A stretch of 64,000 nucleotides of DNA from Acidimicrobiales bacterium (GTDB lineage Bacteria > Actinomycetota > Acidimicrobiia > Acidimicrobiales > UBA8592), in the NCBI GenBank assembly GCA_030740795.1, contig JASLWO010000068.1, positions 1 through 64,000 on the forward strand, written 5' to 3'. Shown one piece after another: positions 1 through 8,405 of this stretch. A program made the position numbers and the translations under genes. The notes under the pieces are model-generated. The model searched no databases. It worked only from the letters and a program-made list of their open reading frames with translations, and was not told the origin of the DNA. Each line of letters starts with the position of its first letter. Within the stretch, counting starts at the first letter, position 1.

Positions 1-1
1 T

Positions 2-664
2 GAAGGCGAAATAAAAATGGTTGCATCAATGATGTACCCCCACTCCACTATGCCTGAAGAACAACTTGAACGTCGTGTAGCTGCTATGAACCATGATGAC
101 CGCATGGCGATTGTTCGTGCGTATGTAGGAGACCGAGCCAATAGGCGCCATAAACCAGGAAGAGCTTTGGAAAGACCTTTCTATAGGTTCGATGTATTAG
201 TTGATTATGGGGCATTTCGAGATTTGCAACGCCACCGAATGCTTACCATGGAATGGCAAAAATTGAGCCCTTACCATGGCTACACTGGGTCGCCTTTGGT
301 AGATGCAGCTGGGATGGGATCAGTTTTTGATGACGCAATGGGTCGATCAGCTGATTTGCATGATCTCCTTATTGATGACTTCCCAGATCAGGCAGCATAC
401 GCAGTAAGTTTGGCTTATAAAATTCGTTTTAATATGAATATAAATGCCCGGTCAGCTATGCATATGATTGAACTTCGGACCACGCCTCAAGGACATCCTT
501 CTTATCGTGAAGTTGGGCAAGAAATGCACCGCTTAATATCCGAAGAAGCTGGACACCACGTAGTTGCAGAAATGATGAAATTTGTTGATCACACAGATGA
601 AACTGACCTCGAACGCTTACAAAGCGAAAGGCGAGCCGAAGAGAAACGACAGTCAAATAAGTAA
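2..664 (+). CDS. ThyX-like FAD-dependent thymidylate synthase family protein, 5' truncated
   Basis: The frame is open to the left edge, so the ATG at 17 is probably internal and the gene starts outside the window. The visible 220 residues resemble a ThyX domain: RPGRALER-type entry, then LQRHRMLTMEW near residue 75, and a later ELRTTPQGHPSYRE segment like the ThyX substrate-binding region (ELRTSPQ-type). Classical ThyX carries RHRxxSxNExSxRY; here RHR is followed by MLTMEWQKLSP, so the Ser/Asn-Glu part of the motif is absent. From memory, actinobacteria have long two-domain ThyX-like proteins of about 530 residues with this divergent motif, and this would be the C-terminal domain. Whether it makes dTMP is unclear. 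It ends 82 bases before the next gene. Confidence 0.75.
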   Translation, partial: EGEIKMVASMMYPHSTMPEEQLERRVAAMNHDDRMAIVRAYVGDRANRRHKPGRALERPFYRFDVLVDYGAFRDLQRHRMLTMEWQKLSPYHGYTGSPLVDAAGMGSVFDDAMGRSADLHDLLIDDFPDQAAYAVSLAYKIRFNMNINARSAMHMIELRTTPQGHPSYREVGQEMHRLISEEAGHHVVAEMMKFVDHTDETDLERLQSERRAEEKRQSNK

Positions 665-712
665 TAATCCTCAAAAACTGCGTTTTGACACCTATGAACC
701 GAAGAAACGCTC

Positions 713-718
713 TATAGT
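713..718 (+). promoter_or_regulatory. Candidate -10 box for the acidic zinc-ribbon protein gene
   Basis: TATAGT lies 28 bases before the ATG at 747. A TTGACA is present at 685-690, but the 22-base spacing is too long for a normal sigma-70-type pair, so only the -10 is proposed. A purine-rich Shine-Dalgarno-like GAGGG sits at 739-743. Confidence 0.35.
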
Positions 719-746
719 CCCGTGATAAGCGAAATAGTGAGGGACC

Positions 747-1169
747 ATGGCGACTGACCATAATTCTGATGAAGAAGAAAATGATGAAGCATTAGATCTA
801 GAAGATGTTACCCCTGAAGATGACGCAATTGAAGATGTTGAAGACTCAGAACTGTTTGAAGACCAAGATGATGATGATGACACAGATTTTGAAGAACCGG
901 CGTCGCTTGAAGAAGTAGCTGAATCAGAAGAAGCGGAGTCCGACTCCGATGAAGTAGAAGCTGATCTAAGCTCTATCCTCCAAGAAAGAATTTCAGCAGA
1001 GGATGATGATGCAACCGAGAAATCACCAACCAATGCCAAAACAGAAAATGATGAAACTCTTGTTTCGGAAAAAGACGACGAAGTCTTATGCTCCAGTTGC
1101 TTTACATTGGTAAGTCAAAAAGCAATAAACGCTGCGGACTCGTGCCCAAATTGCGGTGCAGACATTTGA
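747..1169 (+). CDS. Acidic DUF4193-like protein with C-terminal zinc ribbon
   Basis: A 140-residue protein. Residues 1-75 are almost entirely Asp/Glu/Ser and residues 110-138 form a compact zinc-ribbon-like end with CSSC and, 16 residues on, CPNC. The layout (ATD start, acidic body, CSSCF near the C terminus) matches my recollection of the actinobacterial DUF4193 family, whose function is unknown. Four Cys suit one structural zinc. The start is set by GTGAGGG a few bases upstream of the ATG. The extreme acidity suggests a disordered tail that could bind a basic partner, but nothing here identifies the partner. The GNAT gene follows after 21 bases, so the two are probably co-transcribed. Confidence 0.7.
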   Translation: MATDHNSDEEENDEALDLEDVTPEDDAIEDVEDSELFEDQDDDDDTDFEEPASLEEVAESEEAESDSDEVEADLSSILQERISAEDDDATEKSPTNAKTENDETLVSEKDDEVLCSSCFTLVSQKAINAADSCPNCGADI

Positions 1170-1190
1170 TATTCATCACCAACTATTTCA

Positions 1191-1655
1191 ATGATTGAGA
1201 ATGCCAGACTTGCAAATTTAAATGACCTTAAAGAATTTGAAAGTTTATTTACTGCAGCACGCCGAGAAACTACAACAAAAAAAGGTTCTGAACTTTGGCT
1301 AAAGTTCGATGCTGTCCAGGGTTCAGCAGAAAAAATTTTCGACGAATTTATTTCCACTAAAAGTAAAGCACTCATTATCGGCGAATTTGATTCCTGTCCA
1401 CTTGGATACATGCTACTTGAGTTGCTCATGATTGAAGACGCAGAGGCAAGCAACATCCAAGAAGTCTTCGTTCTTAAAGAAGCACGAGCAGTGGGGGTAG
1501 GGGAGTCAATGATGAAATTTGCAATTGATTGGTCACGTTCTAAAGGCGCCTCTTTGGTTCTTGGTCGGACATTGCCAGGTGATAGAGAAACAAAGAATTT
1601 TTTTGAAAAACACCGACTTACTGCAAGGTTGATCGAAGTCTCTAAGCAACTATAG
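1191..1655 (+). CDS. GNAT-family N-acetyltransferase
   Basis: 154 residues with the GNAT fold. After an N-terminal alpha/beta part, the motif VFVLKEARAVGVGESMM (residues about 92-108) is the acetyl-CoA pyrophosphate-binding motif A, of type V-x-x-x-x-R-x-x-G-x-G. The C-terminal part has the usual FFEKHRLTARLIE ending, where the helix and last strand complete the fold. The substrate cannot be read from sequence. It lies 21 bases after the acidic zinc-ribbon gene on the same strand and converges on the next gene, ending 21 bases before that gene's stop. Confidence 0.8.
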   Translation: MIENARLANLNDLKEFESLFTAARRETTTKKGSELWLKFDAVQGSAEKIFDEFISTKSKALIIGEFDSCPLGYMLLELLMIEDAEASNIQEVFVLKEARAVGVGESMMKFAIDWSRSKGASLVLGRTLPGDRETKNFFEKHRLTARLIEVSKQL

Positions 1656-1676
1656 GAAGATTACTGTTAGAGCTAT

Positions 1677-2840
1677 CTATTCACTGATAGCCAAATTAGC
1701 GATAGCCGGAAAGCGTTCCGCGTGTTTTGACAACAATTTTTCAAGGTCTTTATCTATCACTGAAGGCAGACTGACTGGATGGACTTTAAGGCGTATCGGA
1801 GAGAAAGCTATTGCTTCGGCTACGATCGCCCATCTATTCGTTGGTGTCTCACTATTGAGCGCTTCCCCTGCCTGTCTAGCTAATTCTAGTGCGAGTTCTT
1901 CAGGTAATTGAGCTCCTGCTTTGGGGGGGCGAGAACTGAAATTTAAAGCTCTAACTAGCTTTCCTTCTTCCAATGCACTCTGAATGATCTTAAGCCAATC
2001 TTCATGTTCTCTCTCAATCCTTTTTTTCAAAGCAAGTTCAAGTTTCTCTTTCAAAACGAGAGCTTCTGAAGATTTCGCTGAACTCTGAGATGCAGCGACT
2101 ACAGATCTAAAATCTTGTAAATCAATGGTATCGCTAGTCTTATCAACAGCTTCGGCTCGGTCTAGCCATTCAGCCGCTTTCAATTTGATTACGAGTTTCT
2201 CCGCATAATCAAGAATCGGTTCATTGAAACCTGTAGGTAAATCCATAGTCTTCAGCGTGTCTCTTAATTTAGGAATTGAACCACGCATCAACTCTCTTGC
2301 GAGTGGACGGTGCAGGACTGGCAAGCTATCTAAAAAATCATTTCGATTACGACGTTTGGGTTTCAACCGTTTCCCTCGAGGAGGTTTAAAAGTTCGCGAT
2401 TTTCTCTTTGGTTTAGTTTTCGAAGTGATTCTTGTCTTTTTTCTTTCTTGATTATTTCGTCGCGCCTTGTCGGAATTCTGGCTAGCTCTTTGCTTCCCAC
2501 CAGACTTTTTGCGTTTCCTCTTCGCAACAAGTGAAGTCGTTACACTGCCATCATTGTTACCGGAGCCGATTATTTCAAGAAGCTGAGGTTCTTCCCTTTT
2601 GGCCTTGGGCGGGAAAACAGAAATTATCTCTATACCGTCAAGCAAAAATTCAGCTTCAACTCTAAAAGTTTGACCAATTTCCGATCCAGTTGGAAGCAAG
2701 ACAGTTTTGATGACGCCTTTGGGCTCTTTCGCTCCAACTGCGCGCCACGTGTGTAATGATTCATCCACTTTGCTGGTAATTTCTATTTCTAGTCTACTAG
2801 ACATCAAAGAAAGGGTATCCGCATGATGCAGCCCTTCCAC
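1677..2840 (-). CDS. Conserved hypothetical protein with highly basic linker
   Basis: 387 residues, family not identified. Residues about 13-100 form a beta-rich domain (WRAVGAKEPKG, then TVLLPTGSEIGQTFRVEAEF and SVFPPKAKR), compatible with a small OB- or S1-like fold, which is a guess. Residues about 115-170 are a Lys/Arg-rich low-complexity linker (KRKRKK, KPKRKS, KRRNRND). The remaining 210 residues are helical, with an EHEDWLKIIQ segment and a tail dense in Leu and Ala. The basic linker suggests contact with nucleic acid or the ribosome. Two starts are possible: GTG at 2840, or ATG at 2804, which has TACCCT seven bases upstream. The gene is divergent from the riboswitch-controlled thiamine operon. 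Confidence 0.65.
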   Translation of the reverse strand: MEGLHHADTLSLMSSRLEIEITSKVDESLHTWRAVGAKEPKGVIKTVLLPTGSEIGQTFRVEAEFLLDGIEIISVFPPKAKREEPQLLEIIGSGNNDGSVTTSLVAKRKRKKSGGKQRASQNSDKARRNNQERKKTRITSKTKPKRKSRTFKPPRGKRLKPKRRNRNDFLDSLPVLHRPLARELMRGSIPKLRDTLKTMDLPTGFNEPILDYAEKLVIKLKAAEWLDRAEAVDKTSDTIDLQDFRSVVAASQSSAKSSEALVLKEKLELALKKRIEREHEDWLKIIQSALEEGKLVRALNFSSRPPKAGAQLPEELALELARQAGEALNSETPTNRWAIVAEAIAFSPIRLKVHPVSLPSVIDKDLEKLLSKHAERFPAIANLAISE

Positions 2841-2888
2841 ACAATGGTTATACAGGCGCTCAAATGGAGTAGGATGATCATATTCAAA

Positions 2889-2970
2889 TAGGGGAGCTTG
2901 TTAGCAGGCTGAGAATGCAGGAAGGACTGCAGACCCTGGAACCTGATCTGGATAATGCCAGCGGAGGGAA
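2889..2970 (+). promoter_or_regulatory. TPP (thi-box) riboswitch
   Basis: All conserved blocks of the thiamine pyrophosphate aptamer are present in order: GGGGAGC at 2891, GCTGAGA at 2908, ACCCTGGAACCTGATCTGG around 2933-2952, and AATGCCAGCGGAGGGA at 2953-2969. The last block, GGAGGG, is also the Shine-Dalgarno of the next gene, whose ATG is at 2974. Ligand binding would therefore directly hide the ribosome site, so control is most likely at translation initiation, shutting thiamine uptake when TPP is plentiful. No terminator hairpin with a U-run fits between aptamer and gene. Confidence 0.95.
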
Positions 2971-2973
2971 ATT

Positions 2974-4089
2974 ATGAAATTGGCAACGAAACTAACTTCG
3001 GTGATGCTAGCCATCGTATTAGTGCCGGCTTTAAGCATTGCCTGCTCTAGCTCAAACAAAAACAGTCATGAGACAAAGCCTGAATGTTTAGAAAATGGAG
3101 ATTCCACAGCAATAACCACAACTGAATTGGATAAGGCGAATGCGTCGGGAGAATCAATTGATTTAGTCGTTTACGATGCTTTTCTTGCTCCTGCTGGCGC
3201 ATTTGAGAGCTTTACACAAGAGACTGGGATCGCTGTAAATATTCTCACAACAGCAGATACAGGGACAATGGTGTCCCAAGCCGTCCTTACTTCCGGTAAT
3301 CCAATTGGAGATGTAATGTTCGGTGTAGATAACACATTCCTTTGCCGAGCATTGCTGAACAAAGTATTTACACCATACGAACCATCCACGTGGAATCAAT
3401 TAGACAATGATTTGAAATTAGATCAATTCGCGCGGGTTATTCCTGTTGATTATGGAGATATTTGCCTAAATTATTGGATAGATCAAGAAGAAATTCAGCC
3501 GGAAAGCATTAAAGATTTGACGCTAGAAAAATTTGCTGGAACTTTAGTAGTACAGAATCCAGAAACTTCAGCACCGGGTATGGGTTTTCTATTAGCTTCC
3601 ATAGCGATCTTTGGTGAGAATGATTGGGAACAATTCTGGGACGACCTCCGAAAGAACGACGTAGCAGTAAGATCAGGTTGGACTGAAGCATATTACGAAG
3701 ACTTCTATAACGGTGAACGAAAGATCGTGACAAGCTACGCGACGAGTCCTATAGCTGAGTATATTTTCGCTGATCCACCAGTTGAGAAACCGCCAACTGG
3801 AATTATAGAAGATTCTTGTTTCCGTTCCATAGAGTTTGCAGGTGTTCTGCGAGGAACGGATAGCCCGGTAGCTTCAGCTATGCTCATTGACTTTTTGACA
3901 TCAACTTATTTCCAAGAACTTATTCCAGAAACTAACTTCGTATTACCTGCTAATACTCATGCTAAATTGCCTGACACGTTCCTTAATTTCCTCCAAACTG
4001 ATGTCGAACCAGTGATGATTAGCCCTGATTTAATTGAGCGAAATAGAAACGATTGGACTGAGCGCTGGACACAGATCGTTCTTCGTTAG
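2974..4089 (+). CDS. thiB: Thiamine ABC transporter substrate-binding lipoprotein
   Basis: 371 residues. The N terminus is a lipoprotein signal (MKLATKL, hydrophobic run, lipobox LSIAC with Cys at about 24). The mature protein is a periplasmic-binding-type fold of the ThiB/iron-binding family: LVVYDAFLAP, FTQETGIAV, VLTSGNPIGDVMFGVDNTF and VIPVDYGDICLNYW are characteristic of TbpA/ThiB. It captures thiamine or its phosphates outside the membrane and hands them to ThiPQ. It is the first gene of a three-gene operon (4 bases to thiP) under the TPP riboswitch, which strongly supports thiamine as ligand. Confidence 0.93.
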   Translation: MKLATKLTSVMLAIVLVPALSIACSSSNKNSHETKPECLENGDSTAITTTELDKANASGESIDLVVYDAFLAPAGAFESFTQETGIAVNILTTADTGTMVSQAVLTSGNPIGDVMFGVDNTFLCRALLNKVFTPYEPSTWNQLDNDLKLDQFARVIPVDYGDICLNYWIDQEEIQPESIKDLTLEKFAGTLVVQNPETSAPGMGFLLASIAIFGENDWEQFWDDLRKNDVAVRSGWTEAYYEDFYNGERKIVTSYATSPIAEYIFADPPVEKPPTGIIEDSCFRSIEFAGVLRGTDSPVASAMLIDFLTSTYFQELIPETNFVLPANTHAKLPDTFLNFLQTDVEPVMISPDLIERNRNDWTERWTQIVLR

Positions 4090-4092
4090 GGG

Positions 4093-5736
4093 ATGCCAAA
4101 CGTGAACGCAACAGTAAAAAAAATTTCTGCACTGACAACAGTTATCGCATTTCTTATTGTCAGCGCTTTCTATACCGTCTTCTATTTCTATCCAGTCGGC
4201 AAAGTACTGAATTATGGAACAGGATTTTCAACTGTCTCACGAGTCTTCAATTCATCAGCAACGTGGAAAGTGATTTGGTTCACGACTTGGCAAGCAATAG
4301 TTTCGACTTTCATTTCAGTTATTGTCGGAATTTGCATAGCGAATGTTTTCACTAAATTTGAATTCCGGGGCAAGCAGGTACTAAAAGCACTTGCAATAAT
4401 CCCTTTCGTAATGCCGACAGTTGTGGTGGCTACAGCATTTATTTCAGTAAATGACTTTCTTCACTTAAATGGAACTCCATTTAGCCTGCAAGGCAGCACG
4501 TTGGGGATAATAGTTGCCCACGTTTTTTTCAATACAGCGATTGTTATCAGAACAGTTGGAAGTATTTGGCCTCAAATAGATTTCGAATCAGAAATGGCAG
4601 CGAGAACATTAGGGGCCAACTCATGTACTACGTTCTTTCGCGTTACTCTACCTCAATTAAAAACCAGTATTTTTGCATCAGCCTCATTAGCATTTCTATT
4701 CACATTTACTTCTTTTGGAGTGATCCTCCTTCTGGGTGGTTTAGAGAAGGCAACCTTAGAGACAGAAATTTGGCGTTATGCTACACAGCGTACTGACTTC
4801 GAAACTGCAGCCACGCTTGGCATAATACAACTTGTAATTATCATTATAATGCTAGCTGTAAATACCAGATCAAGAAGCCTGATCACGCCTGCAAAGAAGA
4901 GCGCTGCTGCTTATAATCGGTCCAATTATACAAACCCCCGTCTCATACGACTACGACTGACTTCGTGCATTGTGTTTATAACAGGTTTTTTAGGGCTACC
5001 GTTCGCCATCCTTATAGAACGCTCCTTAAGTGCATCTAATGGCTATTCTTTCCAATATTACAAACAGATATTTCTGGAATCTTCTGAAAGATTTAGTATC
5101 TTCGGAACGCGAAGAGCAATTTTCAATTCACTACTATGGGCATCATTAGCAATGGTGATCGCCACTATTTTGGGTCTTCTCGCAGCTGTGTTAATGACGC
5201 ATAAGTCAAAAAAAATATCACGATCATCGGATATATTCCTTCTGTTGCCGCTTGGGACCTCAGGTGTTCTAATTGGCTTCGGAATAATCGTTGGTTTAAA
5301 CACATCCATTTTAGATGTGCGCTCTGAATGGTGGATAGTCCCAGTTGCACAATCAATACTAGGTGTGGGATTCGTTTCTCGTATTGTGTCGACTGCTATA
5401 ACAAATCAAGATCCCGAATTGAAACAAGCAGCTCAAACATTAGGAGCTGGACCTGCAAAAGTGTGGTGGCACATAGATATGCCTATAGTTTCCCGCTCGC
5501 TAGTAGCTGGAGCAACATTCGCATTTGCGATAGCGATAGGAGAATTCGGAGCGACAGCTTTTTTAGCCAGACCACAACGCCCAACTATTCCAACGGCAGT
5601 ATTTAATCTGCTTGGGCGACCAGGTGCAGCGACATTCGGTCAGGCTATGGCGTTAAGCGTTATTCTGGCTTTAATAACTGCAACTGCAGTTTCGTTGCTA
5701 GAGAGAACTGGTCAGGTGGTTGGTAATGAAATCTGA
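4093..5736 (+). CDS. thiP: Thiamine ABC transporter permease, fused double-domain
   Basis: 547 residues with about 12 membrane segments, formed by two tandem binding-protein-dependent permease domains. Each half has an EAA loop: EMAARTLGANSCTTFFRVTLPQ in the first half (about residues 166-187) and LKQAAQTLGAGPAKVWWHIDMP in the second (about 440-461). This double-domain form is the ThiP/FbpB type. The start is ATG at 4093, only just behind AGGGG; GTG at 4102 has better spacing and is an alternative. It overlaps thiQ, indicating translational coupling. It forms the channel moved by ThiQ. Confidence 0.92.
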   Translation: MPNVNATVKKISALTTVIAFLIVSAFYTVFYFYPVGKVLNYGTGFSTVSRVFNSSATWKVIWFTTWQAIVSTFISVIVGICIANVFTKFEFRGKQVLKALAIIPFVMPTVVVATAFISVNDFLHLNGTPFSLQGSTLGIIVAHVFFNTAIVIRTVGSIWPQIDFESEMAARTLGANSCTTFFRVTLPQLKTSIFASASLAFLFTFTSFGVILLLGGLEKATLETEIWRYATQRTDFETAATLGIIQLVIIIIMLAVNTRSRSLITPAKKSAAAYNRSNYTNPRLIRLRLTSCIVFITGFLGLPFAILIERSLSASNGYSFQYYKQIFLESSERFSIFGTRRAIFNSLLWASLAMVIATILGLLAAVLMTHKSKKISRSSDIFLLLPLGTSGVLIGFGIIVGLNTSILDVRSEWWIVPVAQSILGVGFVSRIVSTAITNQDPELKQAAQTLGAGPAKVWWHIDMPIVSRSLVAGATFAFAIAIGEFGATAFLARPQRPTIPTAVFNLLGRPGAATFGQAMALSVILALITATAVSLLERTGQVVGNEI

Positions 5737-6763
5737 GGGCTTAAGAGTGGCTGGCCTTTCCGTACATCTGAATGAAACGCCAATTCTTTCTGACATTAAT
5801 TTTGAAATCAGAGCAGGAGAGACTCTTGCTATTCTAGGCCCCAGTGGATGCGGGAAAAGCACCTTACTGAAATCCATATCCGGATTAGTTCCTATAACTA
5901 CTGGTGATATTTTTTGGAATTTGCAAAGTTTGCTTTCCAGTCCGGTTCATAAAAGGGGTATTGGGCTGATGTTTCAAAATCATGCTCTATTCCCGCACAA
6001 AACCGTTCAAGAAAATGTTCGTTTCGGTTTGGAAATGAAAAAAATACCTAAAGGTCAATCCGATGATGCAGTGAGAGAACTACTCGATCTAGTTGGATTA
6101 CGAGGGTACGAGTCACGATCAGTTCAGACACTATCAGGTGGTGAAAGTCAACGAGTTGCATTAGCAAGAGCCCTAGCGCCGGAACCCAAACTCATAATGC
6201 TTGATGAACCATTCAACGCGCTTGATCGTTCTTTACGGCGACGGTTAATAGAAGAAATTTATGGGATTCTCACGTCGCTAGGGATAACAACGATTCATGT
6301 CACCCATGACAGTGAGGAAGCATCGCAGGTAGCTGACTCAGTCCTTCTCATGGATAATGGAAAGATAATGGACCATGGAGAATTTAGTGAAGTTATCAAA
6401 TCGCCGAAAAATGCTATATCGGCAGAACTTTTGGGCCTACAAACACTATGGAAACCAAAATTGGAAAACAAAAATGGGTTGCACGGCTTAAATTCACCTT
6501 GGGGTTATAAAGAATTCCCTGAGCCTACTGCCTCAAGTTACAAAGTATTGGTCCGGCCTGAAAACATTAAAGTCGATCCTGCTGGAGTCGAAGCAGTTGT
6601 TCTTAATAATGTGTACATCTCTGGTCAGAAGTTAGTGAAATGTAGCGTATTGGATAGTTTCAGCGTGCATGTAAAGACTGACGAAGAATTTAGCATCGGC
6701 CAAAGTATCAAACTTCTGTTGAACCTTGAGGACATTGAAATCCTTTTAGAACACGCCGAGTAA
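5726..6763 (+). CDS. thiQ: Thiamine ABC transporter ATP-binding protein
   Basis: 345 residues from ATG at 5726 (GGTGG just upstream); TTG at 5720 would add two residues. Walker A GPSGCGKST at 38-46, Q-loop in MFQNHALFP, signature LSGGESQRVALARAL, Walker B LIMLDEPFNALD, and the switch His in TIHVTHDSEEA are all intact. The C-terminal 100 residues are a regulatory TOBE-like domain, as in CysA/PotA-type ATPases; classical ThiQ is shorter at about 230 residues, so this is a longer form. It overlaps thiP by 11 bases and is the last gene of the riboswitch operon. A convergent gene starts its stop codon two bases later. Confidence 0.9.
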   Translation: MKSEGLRVAGLSVHLNETPILSDINFEIRAGETLAILGPSGCGKSTLLKSISGLVPITTGDIFWNLQSLLSSPVHKRGIGLMFQNHALFPHKTVQENVRFGLEMKKIPKGQSDDAVRELLDLVGLRGYESRSVQTLSGGESQRVALARALAPEPKLIMLDEPFNALDRSLRRRLIEEIYGILTSLGITTIHVTHDSEEASQVADSVLLMDNGKIMDHGEFSEVIKSPKNAISAELLGLQTLWKPKLENKNGLHGLNSPWGYKEFPEPTASSYKVLVRPENIKVDPAGVEAVVLNNVYISGQKLVKCSVLDSFSVHVKTDEEFSIGQSIKLLLNLEDIEILLEHAE

Positions 6764-6764
6764 G

Positions 6765-7754
6765 TTAATTTTTGAATGCTTCTGCTATGAGCCGATATGA
6801 GTTGAGTCGTTTTGAATGGTCGTGGCAAATGCTTACAAGTAACAATTCATCGCTAGCATACGCTTTTGCAATGTCTTCAAGGCCTTGGCGAACGTGATCA
6901 GGAGTTCCAACTACCATCGGTCTGTTAGGATCCGGCAACTTAAGTTTGTTTGGCGAGTTCCTGTCTGAATTAGTTTTCGGTATTGGACCGCGTAAACCAT
7001 CAGAACGCCATCGTTCAAGACTTTGCAGCATCTCTTGAGCCTCGTCTTCAGTATCAGCACACAAAACACTGACTCCTACTGAAACTTCTGGCGTAGGATG
7101 CTCATCAGAAGGGGAGTAGTGCTCACGATACAGATTGCATGTGCCCGCACCGTTTCCATTTATAAAGTGCGCCCAGCTCAATGGCAGACCGCAATGTGCG
7201 GCCACGCTAGCTGAACCCTCACTTGATGCTAGTAACCACATTTCAGGAGTTGAGTCCGTTTTCGGTAAAGCTTCAATTCCAGCTAGGGGACCACTAACAA
7301 CACTAAGTCCTCGTAATAGTTGACGTATTTCGAGTACCGAATTCAGGTAATTCTCCGAACCAGATGCATTGCCGTTTGATTGAAGTGCATAAGCTGTTCG
7401 TGCATCAGAACCTGGCGCCCTACCTAAACCCATATCTATGCGATTGGGGTGAAGAGCTTCCAGAACTTGGAAGTTTTCAGCAACCTTCAAAGACGAATAG
7501 TGACTTAACATCACTCCGCCAGAACCAACACGAATCCGATCAGTGTTCTCAGCGATATGGCCAATAAGTATTTCTGGGCTTGAACCAGCTAAGCCATGCA
7601 TACCATGATGTTCAGCAACCCAATACCTATAAAAACCAAGTTCATCAGCTAATACAGCTAAATCTATTGAATTTCGTAATGCCTCTGATGGGGAAGTGCC
7701 TTCGGGGACAGGGCTTTGATCTAATACGGAAAGACGCACAACATATGGTCCCAT
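6765..7754 (-). CDS. Luciferase-like (LLM class) flavin-dependent oxidoreductase
   Basis: 329 residues of the bacterial luciferase superfamily, closest to the YhbW/MsnO8 group: LSVLDQSPVPEG at the N terminus, ADELGFYRYWVAEHH, then IRVGSGGVMLSHYSSLKVAE (typical flavin-phosphate region), and HPNRIDMGLGRAPGSD. Members use FMNH2 or F420H2 to oxidise or reduce small organic substrates; the substrate here is unknown. The start has no clear Shine-Dalgarno. It converges on thiQ with one base between the stop codons and is monocistronic. Confidence 0.85.
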   Translation of the reverse strand: MGPYVVRLSVLDQSPVPEGTSPSEALRNSIDLAVLADELGFYRYWVAEHHGMHGLAGSSPEILIGHIAENTDRIRVGSGGVMLSHYSSLKVAENFQVLEALHPNRIDMGLGRAPGSDARTAYALQSNGNASGSENYLNSVLEIRQLLRGLSVVSGPLAGIEALPKTDSTPEMWLLASSEGSASVAAHCGLPLSWAHFINGNGAGTCNLYREHYSPSDEHPTPEVSVGVSVLCADTEDEAQEMLQSLERWRSDGLRGPIPKTNSDRNSPNKLKLPDPNRPMVVGTPDHVRQGLEDIAKAYASDELLLVSICHDHSKRLNSYRLIAEAFKN

Positions 7755-7845
7755 TAATGCTCATTTAAGTCACATCAAACCCAAAACGTCAACTAGAGGC
7801 GCAGTTATGGTAAGTATGTTAGTAACAATATCAACAAGGAGAGAT

Positions 7846-8208
7846 ATGAAACCTAAACTATTACATGCCTGGGTTAGTAACCGAGCAAATGACCTCAGGA
7901 CTACATTGCTGGTTTATACCGGAGCCACCGTAGCTACTTTATTTCTAATCCGTGATGCAAGCGGATTTACGAGCGAGATGCAGTTTGCAGTAGCAGTTGC
8001 AATTATCTCATTTGGTGTAAATGCACTTGTATGGTTTGATGGGGCAATAGCGGACATCGGAGCAAGCACTTCATCTATGGACGAGGAACTTGCCAACTCT
8101 GAAATGGGGAAGAATTTTAGAAAGGCCCCCTTTATCGCTTTCAGAGTTATGGCTTTTGCCATTGTTGTGTTGAATACGGTTGCACAAGTAATAGCACTAT
8201 ACGCATAG
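7846..8208 (+). CDS. Small membrane protein of unknown function
   Basis: 120 residues from ATG at 7846, chosen because AAGGAG lies 4 bases upstream. An in-frame ATG at 7807 would add 13 residues without such a site. It has three hydrophobic stretches: about residues 19-36 (LLVYTGATVATLFLI), 46-65 (FAVAVAIISFGVNALVWF) and 98-118 (VMAFAIVVLNTVAQVIALYA), separated by an acidic loop with SMDEELANSEMG. I do not recognise the family. It stands alone on this strand, with 197 bases to the next gene. Confidence 0.6.
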   Translation: MKPKLLHAWVSNRANDLRTTLLVYTGATVATLFLIRDASGFTSEMQFAVAVAIISFGVNALVWFDGAIADIGASTSSMDEELANSEMGKNFRKAPFIAFRVMAFAIVVLNTVAQVIALYA

Positions 8209-8405
8209 GCTAAACATAGGACGGGGCATTACGCAGAACATCATCAGTTCGCCGGAAATACACGTTATGTAAAGTAATGTTTACCAGAAACCCTTAAATT
8301 CCTGTATTGCGCTTATTTGCCCTGATATAGGGTCGAGGTAATAAATATCGGATTTTTAGTGAACTGGTAACTGGTTTATCCTAGAGATCTACTAACGGAG
8401 GAAAT

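Noticed and set aside
685-718. TTGACA and TATAGT as a full promoter
   Set aside because: The 22-base spacer is too long; only the -10 element was kept.
692-1039. Serine-rich 115-residue frame on the minus strand
   Set aside because: It is the antisense shadow of the acidic protein: GAA/GAT codons read backwards as TTC/ATC and Ser codons.
8209-8405. Possible small RNA or riboswitch before the PEP-domain gene
   Set aside because: No conserved aptamer sequence or strong hairpin could be found by eye.
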